Shown one piece after another: positions 10,385 to 22,036 of a stretch of DNA of 64,000 nucleotides. The notes beneath the pieces were generated by a model. It searched no databases. It had not been told where the DNA came from and saw only the letters and a list, made by a program, of their open reading frames with translations. Numbering within the stretch: the stretch's first letter is position 1; every line of letters begins with the position of its first letter. This DNA comes from Cyclaneusma minus (Eukaryota; Ascomycota; Leotiomycetes; Marthamycetales; Marthamycetaceae), in contig JAKZHN010000064.1 in assembly GCA_037179335.1 (NCBI GenBank), positions 1 to 64,000 on the forward strand, in the 5' to 3' direction. The position numbers were made by a program, and so were the translations under genes.

Positions 10385-11790
10385 AGCTTTATATGTTGGA
10401 GTGATGCCTAAAGTATAGAGTAAATGTCTCTCGGTAGCAAAGGTCTGGAATTAGGCAATCGTAGGGCTGATAGTGGATTGATGCCGAATTGGGGTAATGG
10501 GGACAGAAGGAAGGGGATAGGAGAATTTCTAAGATCTATATACATCCCAGATTGACGAATGAGATGATGAGGAAAGGAAAATGCCTGACCAGCAGTACAC
10601 CTACTGGCCTCACCGAAAAAGGAGGCTTCACTCGCGCGGGCAGTGCTCAGTAACCACACATGTAGGTAGGGTCAACCTCGACACTGCCATCATGACGGCC
10701 AGCATCCTCTGGCCTTAGACATCTAGTCGCAGCCTGGGGGCCGAGGAGTCATAGACGGTTGGTGACTCAGGCCCGGCCCCAAGGTAGCACGCATAACCCT
10801 CACGGGCTTCCTGGGAGACGGGTACTATTAGGGCCAAAACGTGGGATCTCCGACATCTCTCGGGAGGGAGCGGCCGTTTCTCGAATCGTGGCAGGTGTTG
10901 TTGAAACAATGGCGGCCTTCGTGTGACGACGAGGCACTCTTTCTGCCAAACCTCCAAGGCGACACCACTGTGGCAGTGTGTGGGGGCCTGGGGCTAGTAA
11001 GTCGATAGGAAGGCTCCAGTCAATGGTGACTCATGTTGAGGGATATTACTGTTGAGTATAGTGAGAAGGGAAATGAAGGAAATGAAAGAAGGACGAAAGG
11101 GATGCAGAGAAACAGTGACAACAGAGACGTAGTATACAAGGCGCAGTGAAGTGTGACAGCAGCAGATGACATCGGCATGACGTTGAGCCGACTCGAAGCA
11201 GCATCGTCGACCTCAAGAGCCGCTGTTGCCTGGGATATCTGCGCAACAGATGAAGAGTTGAGTATCTCAGCTGAAGAAAGTGGAGCCAATGACGGCTGCC
11301 TATTGGTGCAGAGCACAAACGGATCGAGGTCTGCCTTGAGGTGTCCAAGCCCCCTTCTAGGCATCGAGTGAGCCCGTGACGGGGTCGCCGGCGGCGATTG
11401 AAACGCATCAATGGTGGTCGGAATATCGAATTCATCTACAGAGTTTGGGAAATGGTGGAAGATGATGATGGATGATCGGTTTGCGCGTGCATCGAGAACA
11501 TGAAAGAGAGGGGTCGAAGGGGTGGAGCGGTCTTGAGCTTGTACAACCGGAACGGGCCGCGGATTGGTTCGTTAACGAGAGCTGAGCTCCACCCGCCGCG
11601 CCAAGCCACAACAAGAAAGTGCCAATCTGCTCACCCACGTGATCAGGAAGCTTCAATCGAAGCTCGATGCATCGTGGCCCGATTCCAAGCTCCCTCCAAA
11701 GCGCAACGTCTGGATAATTCCGCCTTCCAACTCCCAATCGAACCCAATCGTAGCCAATTGACATCAACCCACTTGCTCCAATCCTTCACG
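10385..11790. other. Region between the Ser/Tyr-rich gene and the FKBP gene
   Basis: It holds the upstream region of the minus gene at 10384 and the promoter of the FKBP gene, with CACGTGATC at 11637. On the minus strand a frame from about 11570 to 11020 stays open for roughly 180 codons and reads like protein (DEFDIPTTIDAFQSPP, LDPFVLCTNRQPS, ALEVDDAASSRLNVM). It lacks an ATG until residue MPRRG at 11364. It could be an exon of an unrecognised gene divergent from FKBP. Confidence 0.3.
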
Positions 11791-12488
11791 ATGCGTTTCC
11801 TGTCCTTCTCCATGGCCGTCCTGGCCTCGGCCGCCGCAGTCGTCTTGGCCGAAGAGGAAACCCTCAAGTCCGAAGTCACGTATGCCGTCGAGTGCGAGCG
11901 CAAGACGCAAAAGGGCGACAAGGTGCACATGCACTACACCGGCTCTCTCGCCAGCAACGGCAACGTCTTTGATTCCAGCGTGAAGCGCGGAAAGCCTTTC
12001 TCTTTCACCGTTGGCAGCGGCCAGGTCATCAAGGGGTAAGTCATGTGGTCCATGGCAACTGAATTCGCGATGTTGACGAACCTTTTAGATGGGACCAAGG
12101 ACTGCTGGATATGTGCATTGGCGAGAAGAGGCTTTTGACCATTCCACCCTCCCTTGGCTACGGCCAGAGGAACATGGGTGCTATCCCTGCCGGCAGCACT
12201 CTGAGTGAGTTTCCCTGCGACTGATCTTGGTGTTGTTGCTGACAGATTATTACAGTCTTCGAGACCGAGTTGATTGGCATTGAGGGTGTTGAGACTCCCA
12301 AGGACATTGTTGGAAGCTCGGTTTCCAGCGCTGCTGCCAGTGCGACCAGTGCGGTTGCCGACAAGGCAGCAGAGGCCGAGGGAAGTGTGGCGGATACCAT
12401 CGCGGAGAAGGTCGGCGATGCTGCGGAGGCTATCAAGGTCGTTCTTCAGGACACTGATGGTGATGGCCAAGAGCACAACGAGTTGTAG
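11791..12488 (+). CDS. FKBP-type peptidyl-prolyl isomerase, ER-targeted
   Basis: Exons 11791-12035, 12089-12204 and 12256-12488 (introns 53 and 51 bp, GTAAGT and GTGAGT donors) encode 197 residues. Residues 1-20 (MRFLSFSMAVLASAAAVVLA) form a signal peptide. The FKBP domain follows: KGDKVHMHYTGSL, FDSSVKRGKPFSFTVGSGQVIKGWDQGLLDMCIGEKR, IPPSLGYGQRNMGAIPAGSTLIFETELIGI. The expected active-site aromatics are present (Y in HYTG, FD, W in GWDQG, Y in GYG). It catalyses cis-trans isomerisation of prolyl bonds during folding of secretory proteins. An Ala/Glu-rich helical tail ends in HNEL, an HDEL-like ER-retrieval signal. It corresponds to the FKBP2/FkbB class, longer than the short yeast Fpr2 because of this tail. 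The start is fixed by the signal peptide. Confidence 0.93.
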
Positions 12489-12887
12489 GTGTGTGTATGG
12501 TGTTGGTTCTCTTAGAATAGAGGTGAAGGGGATACAAAAACATTGAAGCTCAATCCGAAACGCAGGCTACTATTAGGCGCCCGATGCAAACCTCGGTTGA
12601 CTCATCAGAACCTTGAAACTTCAATGCCAGTGGAGGACAGGAGTTTGCACTAACGGCCCATCCAGAGGAATTAGCGCTTCAATCTTGATCAAAGAAAGTG
12701 GGTATACTCGTTGCACGTGACGTCGTGTTCGTGTTGCCGCGTTCGGCAAAATCGTCGCGTCAGTCACCTCAGCCGCGACACAACATCGACACCTCGACGA
12801 GCACTCACGATCCGCCACAACACAAGCTGCGATGCTTTTCATCTCCGCGCAAAGCAAAACTAGGCCCGGGCTACGAGAATCTCCACG

Positions 12888-14926
12888 ATGCCCGACTCAG
12901 AACCGTTCGCCGCTCCCGCGGTCGCCGAACACGACACGCTCAAATACTCCCTCCTAGGCCCCTCGCTCACCAAAGCCGGCCAGGACTCCGTCGACCAAGC
13001 GGCAGTACATCCTCCTCCCCCTATCCGCCAATCCTCCCGCACTATCTGTGTTTCCATCTCGCTAACCCCCCCATTTTCCAGGTCTCCGAAATAATCTACA
13101 ACGCCTCCAAAGGCAGCAAATACTTCGCCAACGAAGAAGCCAAAGACCTAGCCCTCACGCAAAAAATCACCGCCATCCTCGCGAAGAAAGCGCAACTGGA
13201 AAAGCTAGATTTGGCGCATGATCGGCGAAAAGCAGACGATTACCTCGCGACCCTCGAAGCCTCCCGCGATTTGTCGCAAACAATCGTTCACATCGACTGC
13301 GACGCCTTCTACGCCGCTGTCGAAGAGCTCGACCAGCCACATTTAAAAGACCTCCCTTTTTCCGTCGGCAAAGGCGTCCTTACTACGTGCAATTATCATG
13401 CGAGAAAATTCGGCTGTCGCAGCGGCATGGCGGGCTTTGTGGCGAAAAAGCTGTGTCCGCAACTCATACAAATACCGCTGAATTTTGACAAATATACTGC
13501 TAAAGCACAGGAAGTGCGCGAAGTGTTGGTGAACTACGATCCACGGTTTGAAAGCGCGAGCATCGATGAGGCGTATGTGAATATTACAGCTTATTGTGAA
13601 CGAACGGGTATGGATGCTGAAGAAGCAGTCGAAAAACTGCGCAAAGAGGTGCATAAAAAAACACGCATTACAGTGAGCGCGGGAATAGCGGCGAATGCGA
13701 AATTGGCGAAGATTTGCTCGAATATGAATAAACCGAATGGACAGTATGCTTTGGGGAAGGAGAGGGAGACGATCATGGAGTTTATGAGGACGCTGCCGAC
13801 GAGGAAGGTAAATGGTATTGGAAGGGTTTTTGAGAGGGAGTTGGATGCTACTGGGGTGAAGACTTGTGGAGATATTTATGAACAACGACAGTATTTGGCA
13901 AAACTGTTTGGGGAGAAGGCTTGGATGTTCCTAGCTGGGTGCTACTTGGGTTTAGGCAAGACGGAAATAAGACCGGCGGAAGAGTATGAGAGGAAGAGTG
14001 TGGGAACCGAATCGACGTTCAATGAAATGGGCGGACATGAGGCCTTGAGAGAGAAGCTGAGACATATTGCGGAAGAGTTGGAGAAGGATATGAGGAGGAC
14101 GGGGTTCAAGGGCAGGACTTTGGTGTTGAAGGTTAAGATGCATACTTACGAGGTTTTCACGAGACAGGTTGTGCCGCCGAAAGCTGTGTTTCTGGCGGAT
14201 GATCTGTATCGGTATGCGCTGCCGATGCTGAAGAAGTTGGAGGAGGAATATCCGGGGATGAAGCTGAGGTTGATGGGGTTGAGGTGTACGAATCTTGTCA
14301 GCACCAAGAAGCCGGATGCGATGAGTTTCCTTGGGTTTAGGAGACGTCCGGAAGCTGATACGAACAAATCGCCCAACGATGACGACGTAAATGAGGGAAA
14401 TAGTCGCAAGAGAAAGGCTGCTGAAGAGGATAACAAAGATGACGGCGAGTGGGAGGCATTCACCGACGCAGATTTCGAAGAAGCAGCCAAAGCCGAAAGG
14501 GATGCTGATATGCAAGAGCTCGAAGCCCTCTCACAACTCGAAGAAGCCGACCAGCGACGCCACGGCAGAGAAATACTACCAAATCCCACACCCAAAGACG
14601 AGCCACCGGCAGAGGATGCAGGGGTTCAAGAGGAGTGGTGGGATTGTCCGATTTGTATGAGGCCGCAGAAGACGGACGAGAGAGAATTCAACGAACACAT
14701 AGACTTGTGCCTCTCTCGGGGGACAATTAAGGAGGTTGTTAAGGATGCTGCTGATGTTGCGGGTACAAGTAAGACAGGCACCCCGGAGAAGAAAGAGGGG
14801 AGCATGGAGGCGAGAAAGCCGGAATCAAAGAAAGCTAAGACGGGGAGCGAGAAGAAGAAGGTGAGGCCGGCTCAGGGTACGGTGGATAAGAGACAGGGGA
14901 AGTTGTCTTTTGGACCGAAGACATGA
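12888..14926 (+). CDS. DNA polymerase kappa (Y-family, DinB)
   Basis: Exon 1 12888-13004, intron 13005-13081 (77 bp, GTACAT donor, TTCCAG acceptor), exon 2 13082-14926: 653 residues. N-terminal SEIIYNASKGSKYFANEEAKD is the clasp region typical of Pol kappa. Catalytic motifs are intact: DCDAFYAAVE and SASIDEAYVNIT, with HARKFGCRSGMAGFVAKKLCP between them. Then come the HhH thumb (VNGIGRVFERELDATGVKTCGD) and the little finger (KSVGTESTF, GRTLVLKVKMHTYEVFTRQ). Near residue 555 a UBZ-type zinc finger reads CPICMRPQ...HIDLC, expected to bind ubiquitinated PCNA. The C-terminus QGKLSFGPKT is a degenerate PIP-box-like end. It performs error-prone translesion synthesis in the nucleus. The start at 12888 is preferred over an upstream in-frame Met at 12698 because the conserved N-terminus begins there. 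Confidence 0.95.
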
Positions 14927-15104
14927 TGGGTGGTGTGAGTTGATAGATGCGAACGATGCAGATGTGTATATGGGATCATGGATGACATTGGGCGTTGTGG
15001 GATTGAAAGCATAGCACTGGCGTCTCGGACCGGTGGATTCTTGAATAGACGCCCGTAGGAAACACCGGTGAGAAAGAAGTCACCTTCATACATTGACTTC
15101 ACCC

Positions 15105-15255
15105 TACAGCTGGACGGAAAAGTCTGGATACGGTCTACAATGTCCAAAATCTCAATGATTGGAAATATTCGAATGATCAGGAATATTCCGAGTGATCGGG
15201 ATTCGGGAATATGATACCCGCCGATTTCGGCCGTATCCAAATTTTCCGCATGGTA
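15105..15255. mobile_element. Mariner-like MITE, 151 bp
   Basis: The left end TACAGCTGGACGGAAAAGTC and the reversed right end TACCATGCGGAAAATTTGG, both followed by ATACGG, form inverted termini bounded by TA. They match the copy at 38252-38444. The interior consists of about 19-bp repeats of the type AATGATTGGAAATATTCG. No protein is encoded. Confidence 0.65.
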
Positions 15256-15288
15256 TTGCAACTTGCTTCACCATCAAACATTCCTCTC

Positions 15289-15547
15289 CACGTGATCAAA
15301 TCACGAAGCCAGCAAAGCAAGCCCCTACACGAGGGTTTCAACCCCTCTTCGTCCGAGAAATCTAGGTATAAAAGCCCCCTCTGCCTCCACTCTTCCCTCT
15401 TTAAAGTTCAACGATTTGAGGTGCCCACCAAAGGGAACAGACAGCAGTCGGAAGCTTTCTTGCAGAATGGTGACTAGTAGATTCCTGGGAACCTCCAAAT
15501 CACTTTCCAGTCTCTCGAGCGCAGCGCTACTCAGGCTCCCTTTCTGA
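15289..15547 (+). promoter_or_regulatory. Plus-strand TATA module with a 26-codon ORF
   Basis: CACGTGA (15289-15295) and TATAAAA (15367-15373) precede an ATG at 15467 that opens a 26-codon frame closing at 15547. GCTGTCG boxes follow at 15571-15610. The order resembles the array modules but on the plus strand. Whether the peptide is made is unknown. Confidence 0.35.
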
Positions 15548-16344
15548 TGTTTTGCTTTTGTTTGTGGAGGCGCGCTGCTGTCGCCGTTTGATCATTTGAT
15601 GTCGCTGTCGAAGGTGAGGCTTGGTTGTCGAGGGCGAGGCTTGCTGCTGTTCTGGGAGTCTACTGTTGCAGTTAACCTACGCCAAAGAACGGCAGCTCTG
15701 ACTTCGTGTGTGGGCAGGACATGATGTAGATCTGCTGACTTAGCTCGAGGGAGTTCTATGAAAGGACCTGCTTTTCCTTCTCTTCTCCCTCAGGATCAGG
15801 GTTCTCAACCCCTCCAGTGGATGGAAGCCTGGAAAGTTGATCAGTTCATGCAGGGAGCAAGACTGTCTTGGTCTGCATACATTTCTACAACCCTACTCAG
15901 CTGGTCCTGGACTGATAAAGTTCTGGCAAAGTACTTGTTGTAAGCTTCCATCATCGTCTTCCCTATCGTCACTACTATGTCTTCTTATTGTCGCTACGCA
16001 CTCCTATCGGCGCAATGTCTGCTTACCCCCGCCCGGTGCTCCCGTACCTACCTACTACCTAGGGGGGGGGGCGTGCGTGTCCTGAGGAACGGTAGTAGAA
16101 CCAAACACCGTTGTATAAAAAACATATCGAGATTTGGTTGGGATACCGGTTTTTTTTTGGGTAACGGTGATTGGTTGTAGAACGGTTATTGGTTCTGGGA
16201 CGGTTTTGGAACATTTATTGGTTTTGGACGATTCTAGCACAGTAATTGGACAAGAGAAACCGGAAATTTTGCAAAAACAAATCTTCCTTTAGGATTTGAA
16301 CTTAAGACCTTTCAATTTCTTTCAGCCCATCATCCTTGTTTACC
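15548..16344. repeat. Intergenic with a candidate degenerate SINE (16080-16344)
   Basis: 16060-16069 is a G tract. 16080-16260 has repeated ACGGTTNTTGG words. On the minus strand, 16344 back to about 16285 reads GGGCTGAAAG...AAGGTCTTAAGTTCAAATCC, resembling the anticodon-to-T-arm half of a tRNA with a B-box-like GTTCAAATCC. It abuts the point where the APH-like gene loses its 5' part, consistent with a tRNA-derived SINE insertion. The interpretation is tentative. Confidence 0.35.
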
Positions 16345-17782
16345 TGCTCATTGCGACAATGAGCTTGGTTTCGAGTGGATACTGATGGAAATGCTACCAG
16401 GTGCTCCTCTGCTTTCCAGATGGAGAGAGATGTCTATGGATGCTAAGGAGAAACTGGTTGAAGTGATTGTCAAGCAGCAAGCTCAACTGTTCCAGCATAG
16501 GTTCACGGGCATTGGCAACATCTTTGATTCTTCAGCTGCCACTTGCACATCCCAGGAAGTCACAGAGACTCAGCCCCAAACAACCCTCGGTCGGATCGTA
16601 TCGATGCACTTCTTCTGGGAACATTACGTCCAGCTCGATATTCCTCGTGGACCCTTTCTCAACACTTACGACTGGATTAGCACTCTGCTGAGTCTTGCTC
16701 TCCATGATTCGGAATACGCTTCTCAAGAAGCCGAAGATGATGACGAAATTGAAGAGGTCCGGAAGGACAAGGATGTTCTTCTGCGATACCGCCGTTTCCT
16801 ACCCCGGCTGTTTCCCAAGGATGCTTCACCCGAACCTTCGATGTTGTTCCACGGTGATCTCAATCTCAACAACATACTAGTCGACGGAACTGGAACAGTG
16901 ACTGGTGTAATTGATTGGGAATTCGTTCCATGTGTTCCGTTGTGGGCAGGTTGCGAGATTCCACGTTTCCTTCTGGACGGCAAACGCCATATTAAGCCGC
17001 TGAGGTCGGGTTACGCAAAGTTCAGGGAGGGTGACGACGAAAAACTCTACTATGATAGAATGAACGTTATGTACTGGGAACATCTGATGGAGTACGAGAC
17101 GACATACCTGCGCGGGGTTTTTCTCGACCGGATGCAGGAGGTGGAACCAAGATGGGTGCACGAATACAAGATGGGAGATCTGAAGGCCGAATTTCTCTGG
17201 GCCGCCCAGAACTGTGGAGACAGTTATTACAGCACGCTGTGTTCAATGTGGCTGGAACGTCTTGAAAGGGGTATTCAGCCTGCGTATGGAAGCCTCAGGT
17301 ATCCCCGGAGAGCATCGGCGCCAGGAGATGATGAGTCGAGTGAGTCTGAGGATGATTCGAAGGACGAGGAAGATGAATCAGACGATGAATCAGGCGATGG
17401 ATCAGATGATGAGGCAGAGCAAGACTCGAAGGACAAGGGGGAAGATGGTTCCAAGAACGAGGGGGAAGATGAGCCTAAGAACGAGGAGGAAGATGAGCCT
17501 AAGAACGAGGAGGAAGATGAGGCTAAGAACAAAGACGCAGATGGGCCCAAGGACAATAAGGGATGCGAGTCCAAGGACAAGGAAGACAATGAGTCTAACG
17601 GCAAGGGGGAAGACGAGACCGAGGACAAGACCAAAGATGACTTGGAGGACAAGGAGAAAGATGCGTCGAACGACAAGAGAGAGGACAAGGCCGAGAGCAA
17701 GGAAGAGCCTCAGAGTGAGACGGCTAGGGTTGGAGGACTCAGGGGTGGCGCCCCGGTAGGCACTCTTTGTGTGGTCATGTAG
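16345..17782 (+). CDS. Aminoglycoside phosphotransferase-like kinase, 5'-truncated, acidic tail and CaaX end
   Basis: The first Met in frame is at 16385 (465 residues), but family similarity already starts near 16345 in the same frame (PAHCDNELGFEWILMEMLPG), so the N-terminal lobe with its nucleotide loop is missing. The catalytic part is intact: FHGDLNLNNILVD (HGD-x4-N catalytic loop) and GVIDWEF (metal-binding D). These kinases phosphorylate small-molecule or protein hydroxyls; the substrate is unknown. Residues about 316-445 are a Glu/Asp/Lys/Ser-rich disordered tail with repeats of the type NEEEDEPK. The last four residues are CVVM, a CaaX box predicting prenylation, preceded by VGGLRGGAPVGTL. 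A SINE-like sequence borders the truncation. An upstream exon lost or moved by insertion is the likely history; it may be a pseudogene that still keeps a long open frame. Confidence 0.7.
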
Positions 17783-19103
17783 GTAGGGTGTTTCTACCTA
17801 GATGACTGACACAGGTCTCCATCCTAGCCACAGAACGCAGGGACAATTCAGCGTACATGACATCCGCATCTCTCTCATTCTCTGCCTATGAGCTTCTTGT
17901 GATAAATTAACCACTTTGCTCTGGAGTGGCTCACTCTTTCTTGGCTTCGCGGCCAATGCGTTTAATGCTTGCAGGGGACTTTCGCAGACTTCTAGTACCT
18001 TGGGCGAATAAAAGATGTACGGCTAGAACCCGCAAATCAAGATGTCATGAGGCCCAAGATCGGACAAATAAGTAATCAGACCTAGCCGTAGGTAGCCAGA
18101 TGGCTAGAACAGAAAATGGTCTCATTCGCCGCGGTCTCAAAAGTCTTCAAAATGATAAATCAATCAAGTGATCAGAAGCAGCTCGATGAGCAATGTGGTA
18201 CGAATGATGGGTGACAAGGTGAGTGGCTAGAAACATATGGCTCAGGGGCAACTGCCCTAGGGGCTGGAGGTACAGCTGCTATTATTTTATCATGTGATCC
18301 TACGGAGCCATCTCCATAGATGATATAAGCTGACGCCTGATGGCAAATCCTGATCAAACACGAATCTCAGACCCCCAAAGCTACTTGACTCCCACATCCA
18401 GATCACCTCCCACCACCAAAAAAGCCCCGCTGCCGAGAACAAGCTGTATTCATCTTGAAGCAATGCCACAAGCCTCTACTCCAGCACAGGCACTCCCAAA
18501 TCCACAGAAGTTCCACAGAAGGATGGAGGATTGAGAAAGGTTGCGGGGCGTGAGGGCTGGTATTTTAGTCGGGTCCATCTAGACGAGAGCAGGATGGTCA
18601 CTGTGAAGCCCATCTAGTCGACCCATTCTCATTCGGAACCACTTGGGATAATCCGAATTACTTGGAATGTCTCGAATTACTTGCGATATTTCCAATCGCT
18701 TGGGATATGTCTATTTACTTGGAATGCCTCCAATCAATTGAGGTTCACCCCGTCGCTTGGAATCCTCCTAATCATTTGAAGTCGAAACTTGGGAGCGGGG
18801 AGCTGTTCGAAAGCTGACAAAGCCTCCTTGAACTTGAGGGGAAAAGAGTATGGATTGTGTACCGTGGAAATCGAAATCGATACAAGAATCGGTATTCTAT
18901 CGCTGGCGTTGGTATCCGGGATCTGCAGGACCCCATGCACAGAGCTTAGCGGGACCATAAGTGGTTCCCGAATTCCTTGATGTTCATGTATTTTTTCCCA
19001 AACTTTTCCGTTAAAACGATGCGCCATGCAGCATATAACAAAACGACAGAGCAGACAGCGACCATCTTCCCAATCACAAACCGCATCAAGACAGGAAAGA
19101 AAA
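17783..19103. other. Intergenic with about 19-bp minisatellite (18635-18790)
   Basis: About eight imperfect copies of a 18-20-bp unit of the type CGAATTACTTGGAATGTCT run from 18635 to 18790. It resembles the interior of the mariner-like MITEs. A short plus-strand frame at 18340-18534 (64 codons) is not convincing. Nothing else is seen. Confidence 0.5.
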
Positions 19104-21471
19104 TCAGCCAGCACTAGCAGTAGCAGCAGCCGTAAAGCTCTCTAGCGAAACAGTCGTCAGCGTCCCCTCATTCGTACACGACCGACCCATCCACTCCGAG
19201 TCAGGCACCACCTTGCACTGATGCGGGAAGTCCTTGTTGAGCACATCTTGAGCTTCCTTCATATACCACCAATTCTGCGCGCTCGAAACGTTGCAAAAAG
19301 GATAGTCCGTCCAAGTTCGGGAACATGTTGGGCCTGGATTCATATGGGAGGAATAGTTCCCGTACACAATCCCTGCTACTCTGTCCGCATCACCGCACTC
19401 GGGACAGTGCTGGACTGGGTTGGATTGTGCCCCCCTGTCGGTTGAATGACAGTACATGCAGTTGGCGTGGGATTTCTCGACGCCCTTGAGACGCTCTCCT
19501 ACAGCGGAGGCGAGCTGAGGAAGGGTCTCAGAGAGATTGAAGGCGTTGATGGAGTACATGGAGTCAAGTCCTCCTCCGACAATTTCGGGAAGAATGTTCT
19601 GCAAAGTGTTTAGCACTTGAACATGACGAGAGGTAATGAAGCAACTTACATGAATGCACGACTTGCGGTACAACTCAAGCCTGGCGTTCTCAAAAAACTG
19701 ACTCTCCGTGTTCATACCCGCACTCTCAAGAAAAGGCAGCGTTTCACTCGAAGTCCAATCACCACATGTACAAGCCTCCACATACTCAAAATGGTTACTC
19801 GGAAACCACGGGTTGAAGCACACCGGCATACTCATAGACATTCTGTCTAGCTCATCATCGTCGCGGAATGCTGCGTAGGCCGGCACGCCGTAATCGGGAG
19901 TGAACTTTTTTGCCTCATACGTCTGCCACCACTGAGCGAGAATCGATTGCTGCGACGGAAACAACGCAGCCCATTTAGGATCTGCAAGTTTGCTCCATCC
20001 CCATGGTTCTTGGCGAGGGCCGTTGTTGTCCCAGGAGAGAGCTTTGCAGTACATTTCGGGATGCTCTTTGGGACAGTAGACGGGATCTGCTGGACCGGTC
20101 GTGTTGCATGCGTTTGCGACGGCGGCGGGGTTGGCTCTCCAGCATTTCAGGTATGTCTGCGATTTGGACCAGGATAGAGCGAGTATCTTTCGACTCAGCA
20201 TCTTGGTGACATAGCTGTTGAGGTTTGCCTGCCAGTACAATGGGTTTGCATCCATGCCAGACTCGATCCAAGATCTCGAGCCGAGTACTGCTCCCATGAG
20301 TGTGACTTGTGGTGGGTCTCCCGGCTTGATGCTGTGTCCTTCCGTGATCCTCAGTATCAGATCGTGGAAAGATTGCTTGTACAGCTTCATAGTGTCATTC
20401 ATCCTCGATCGCATCTGTGTCATATGCTGGGCGTTCTCATTGTCGTAGTCGGCATGCGCGCCAAACGAAGAGAAACCCTTGCAGAGAGCTGCGAGGTAAG
20501 GGGCGTAGTTGCCGACAGATGAGTTTTGCTCCGGCATGAACATCGTCTGCAGCCATATCGCAGAGGCGGAGTCTGTGACAGAACTATTCCATACAAGCCA
20601 CTGGGATAGATCCGCCCTTTCTGGAGTCTGCACCGATACCAGTCCGGAAAATATGTTGACCATGAGCTCCATTGTGACAGTGAGCTGCTTTTTGTACTTC
20701 TCACAATCAAAGGCTACCCTTCTGTAGTCTTGTCCCAGTTGGTTGGTAAAGGTGAAGCTCAATTCGTCAATCGTGCTCCACACTGTCTCTTGAGCTCGGT
20801 CGAATGTTTGCTAATTCTGTTAGAAATCTGCTTTACCGCCAAGACAGGAGACATACCATCATAGTCTTCGCCATGATATTGAAGTTATCCATCTTCTTAG
20901 CAATGAAGTAGATTTTTCGGGCCTTGAACGGATCCTGAGGCCAAATCTGAAGCAGATGGTCAAACCGAGGTGCCAGCAAATAGCAAGCTTCAAACCACGG
21001 GTCGCAATACTCAATTGACTCATTCAAGTAGGTCGATCTGAACCATGCAAGTTCACTGTGCCCGAAGTATTCCACGTAGTCTTGGCCATGAGACTGAGCC
21101 CAATAGGTCTCGTTGATGTACCATGATGCCGCTTGTGAAGCCTCCAGGTTCTCCGGCGTCATTTCGAAGAATGTGCCATGGATAATTGCATCGCATACTG
21201 TAATCGGTGTCCAATTGGAGTTATCGGGGATCACAGACCATGTCACGGTCTCGTTCAGCAGGAAGGGGCAGAGAGAGAAGGTCTGATTGTAGACGGTGGT
21301 GTTTGTCCAAGATGGCAAAGGACCAGGATTCAGGACGAAGGGTGGCTTGGACGTGACATTCGTTGACATCTCGATCTTGTTGGCAGCGACGGATGCTGCA
21401 AGATTGAGCGATGCTGCTGCAAGTAACGGTCGGCACCATCCACGGCGTTGGGGCAAAACACTCGACAACAT
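19104..21471 (-). CDS. Putative secreted glycoprotein, 756 residues, family not recognised
   Basis: Three exons: 21471-20857, 20810-19650 and 19598-19104, with phase-0 introns of 46 and 51 bp (GTATGT and GTAAGT donors). The Met at 21471 is preferred to one at 21495 for its CAAGATG context and because it starts a signal-peptide-like segment (PLLAAASLNLAASVAA). More than eight N-glycosylation sequons follow (NVT, NTT, NQT, NET, NES, NSS, NLS, NYS, NVS) and many cysteines, including CMYCHSTD...HCPECGDADR, a paired CxxC arrangement that could bind zinc or form disulfides. There is no transmembrane segment at the C-terminus (ESFTAAATASAG). I cannot assign a family or reaction. Export to the cell surface or medium is the best inference. 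Confidence 0.8.
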
Positions 21472-22036
21472 CTTGAACTCAACAACTGGCCACAACAGAT
21501 GTTTATCGTGGCTCAGCTAGCCGGGACGAAGAGTTCCGAAGCAAGGGGAGGTGAAAACCGGCACTGTTCATTCAGCAGGAGGATGTGAAGGGTGAAGATG
21601 AAGGCTAGACGCCAACCTTGACATATCCTAATGTCATTCGACTGGACGACGATCTCGTGTCTTGTACAAGATCTTCGCCATTGTTTTCTTTACTACTGTT
21701 TTTCCTGGATTGATGGGGCGAGCTGCCATAGAGACCGGGTAGCGGAGAACTTTTCCTGTACCAGACTTTCAAATTTATGGTTGAGCGGGCCGCGTCGCCG
21801 TTGATACTCGTCCAAGATCAGTGATCATTAATATTCCCGGTCACTTCAACTAAAATACCCCAATTATGGAATACTCCCATTGCCTGCAATATTTCGAATC
21901 ACCTGGAATATTCTGATCTAATTCCTAGTTATCACGAATGTTGATGATCGTTTGGAAGATTTCCAATTATCTAGACACACGAGACGCTTCATTCGTCACA
22001 CTGTAAGGTAGGTTGCAAATTCTACTGTGAACTCTG
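21472..22036. other. Upstream region of the secreted-protein gene with minisatellite-like tract
   Basis: 21816-21975 holds degenerate copies of the AATNACCTGGAATATTC-type unit seen at 18.6 kb and in the mariner-like MITEs. No gene is visible. Confidence 0.45.

Noticed and set aside
17214..17759. Arg/Met-rich plus-strand frame and Ser-rich minus-strand frame (17275-17700)
   Set aside because: Both are shadows of the Glu/Lys/Asp-rich tail of the APH-like gene.
18635..18790. CRISPR-like array of about 19-bp repeats
   Set aside because: Units are degenerate and adjacent, without unique spacers or cas genes, in a eukaryotic genome.
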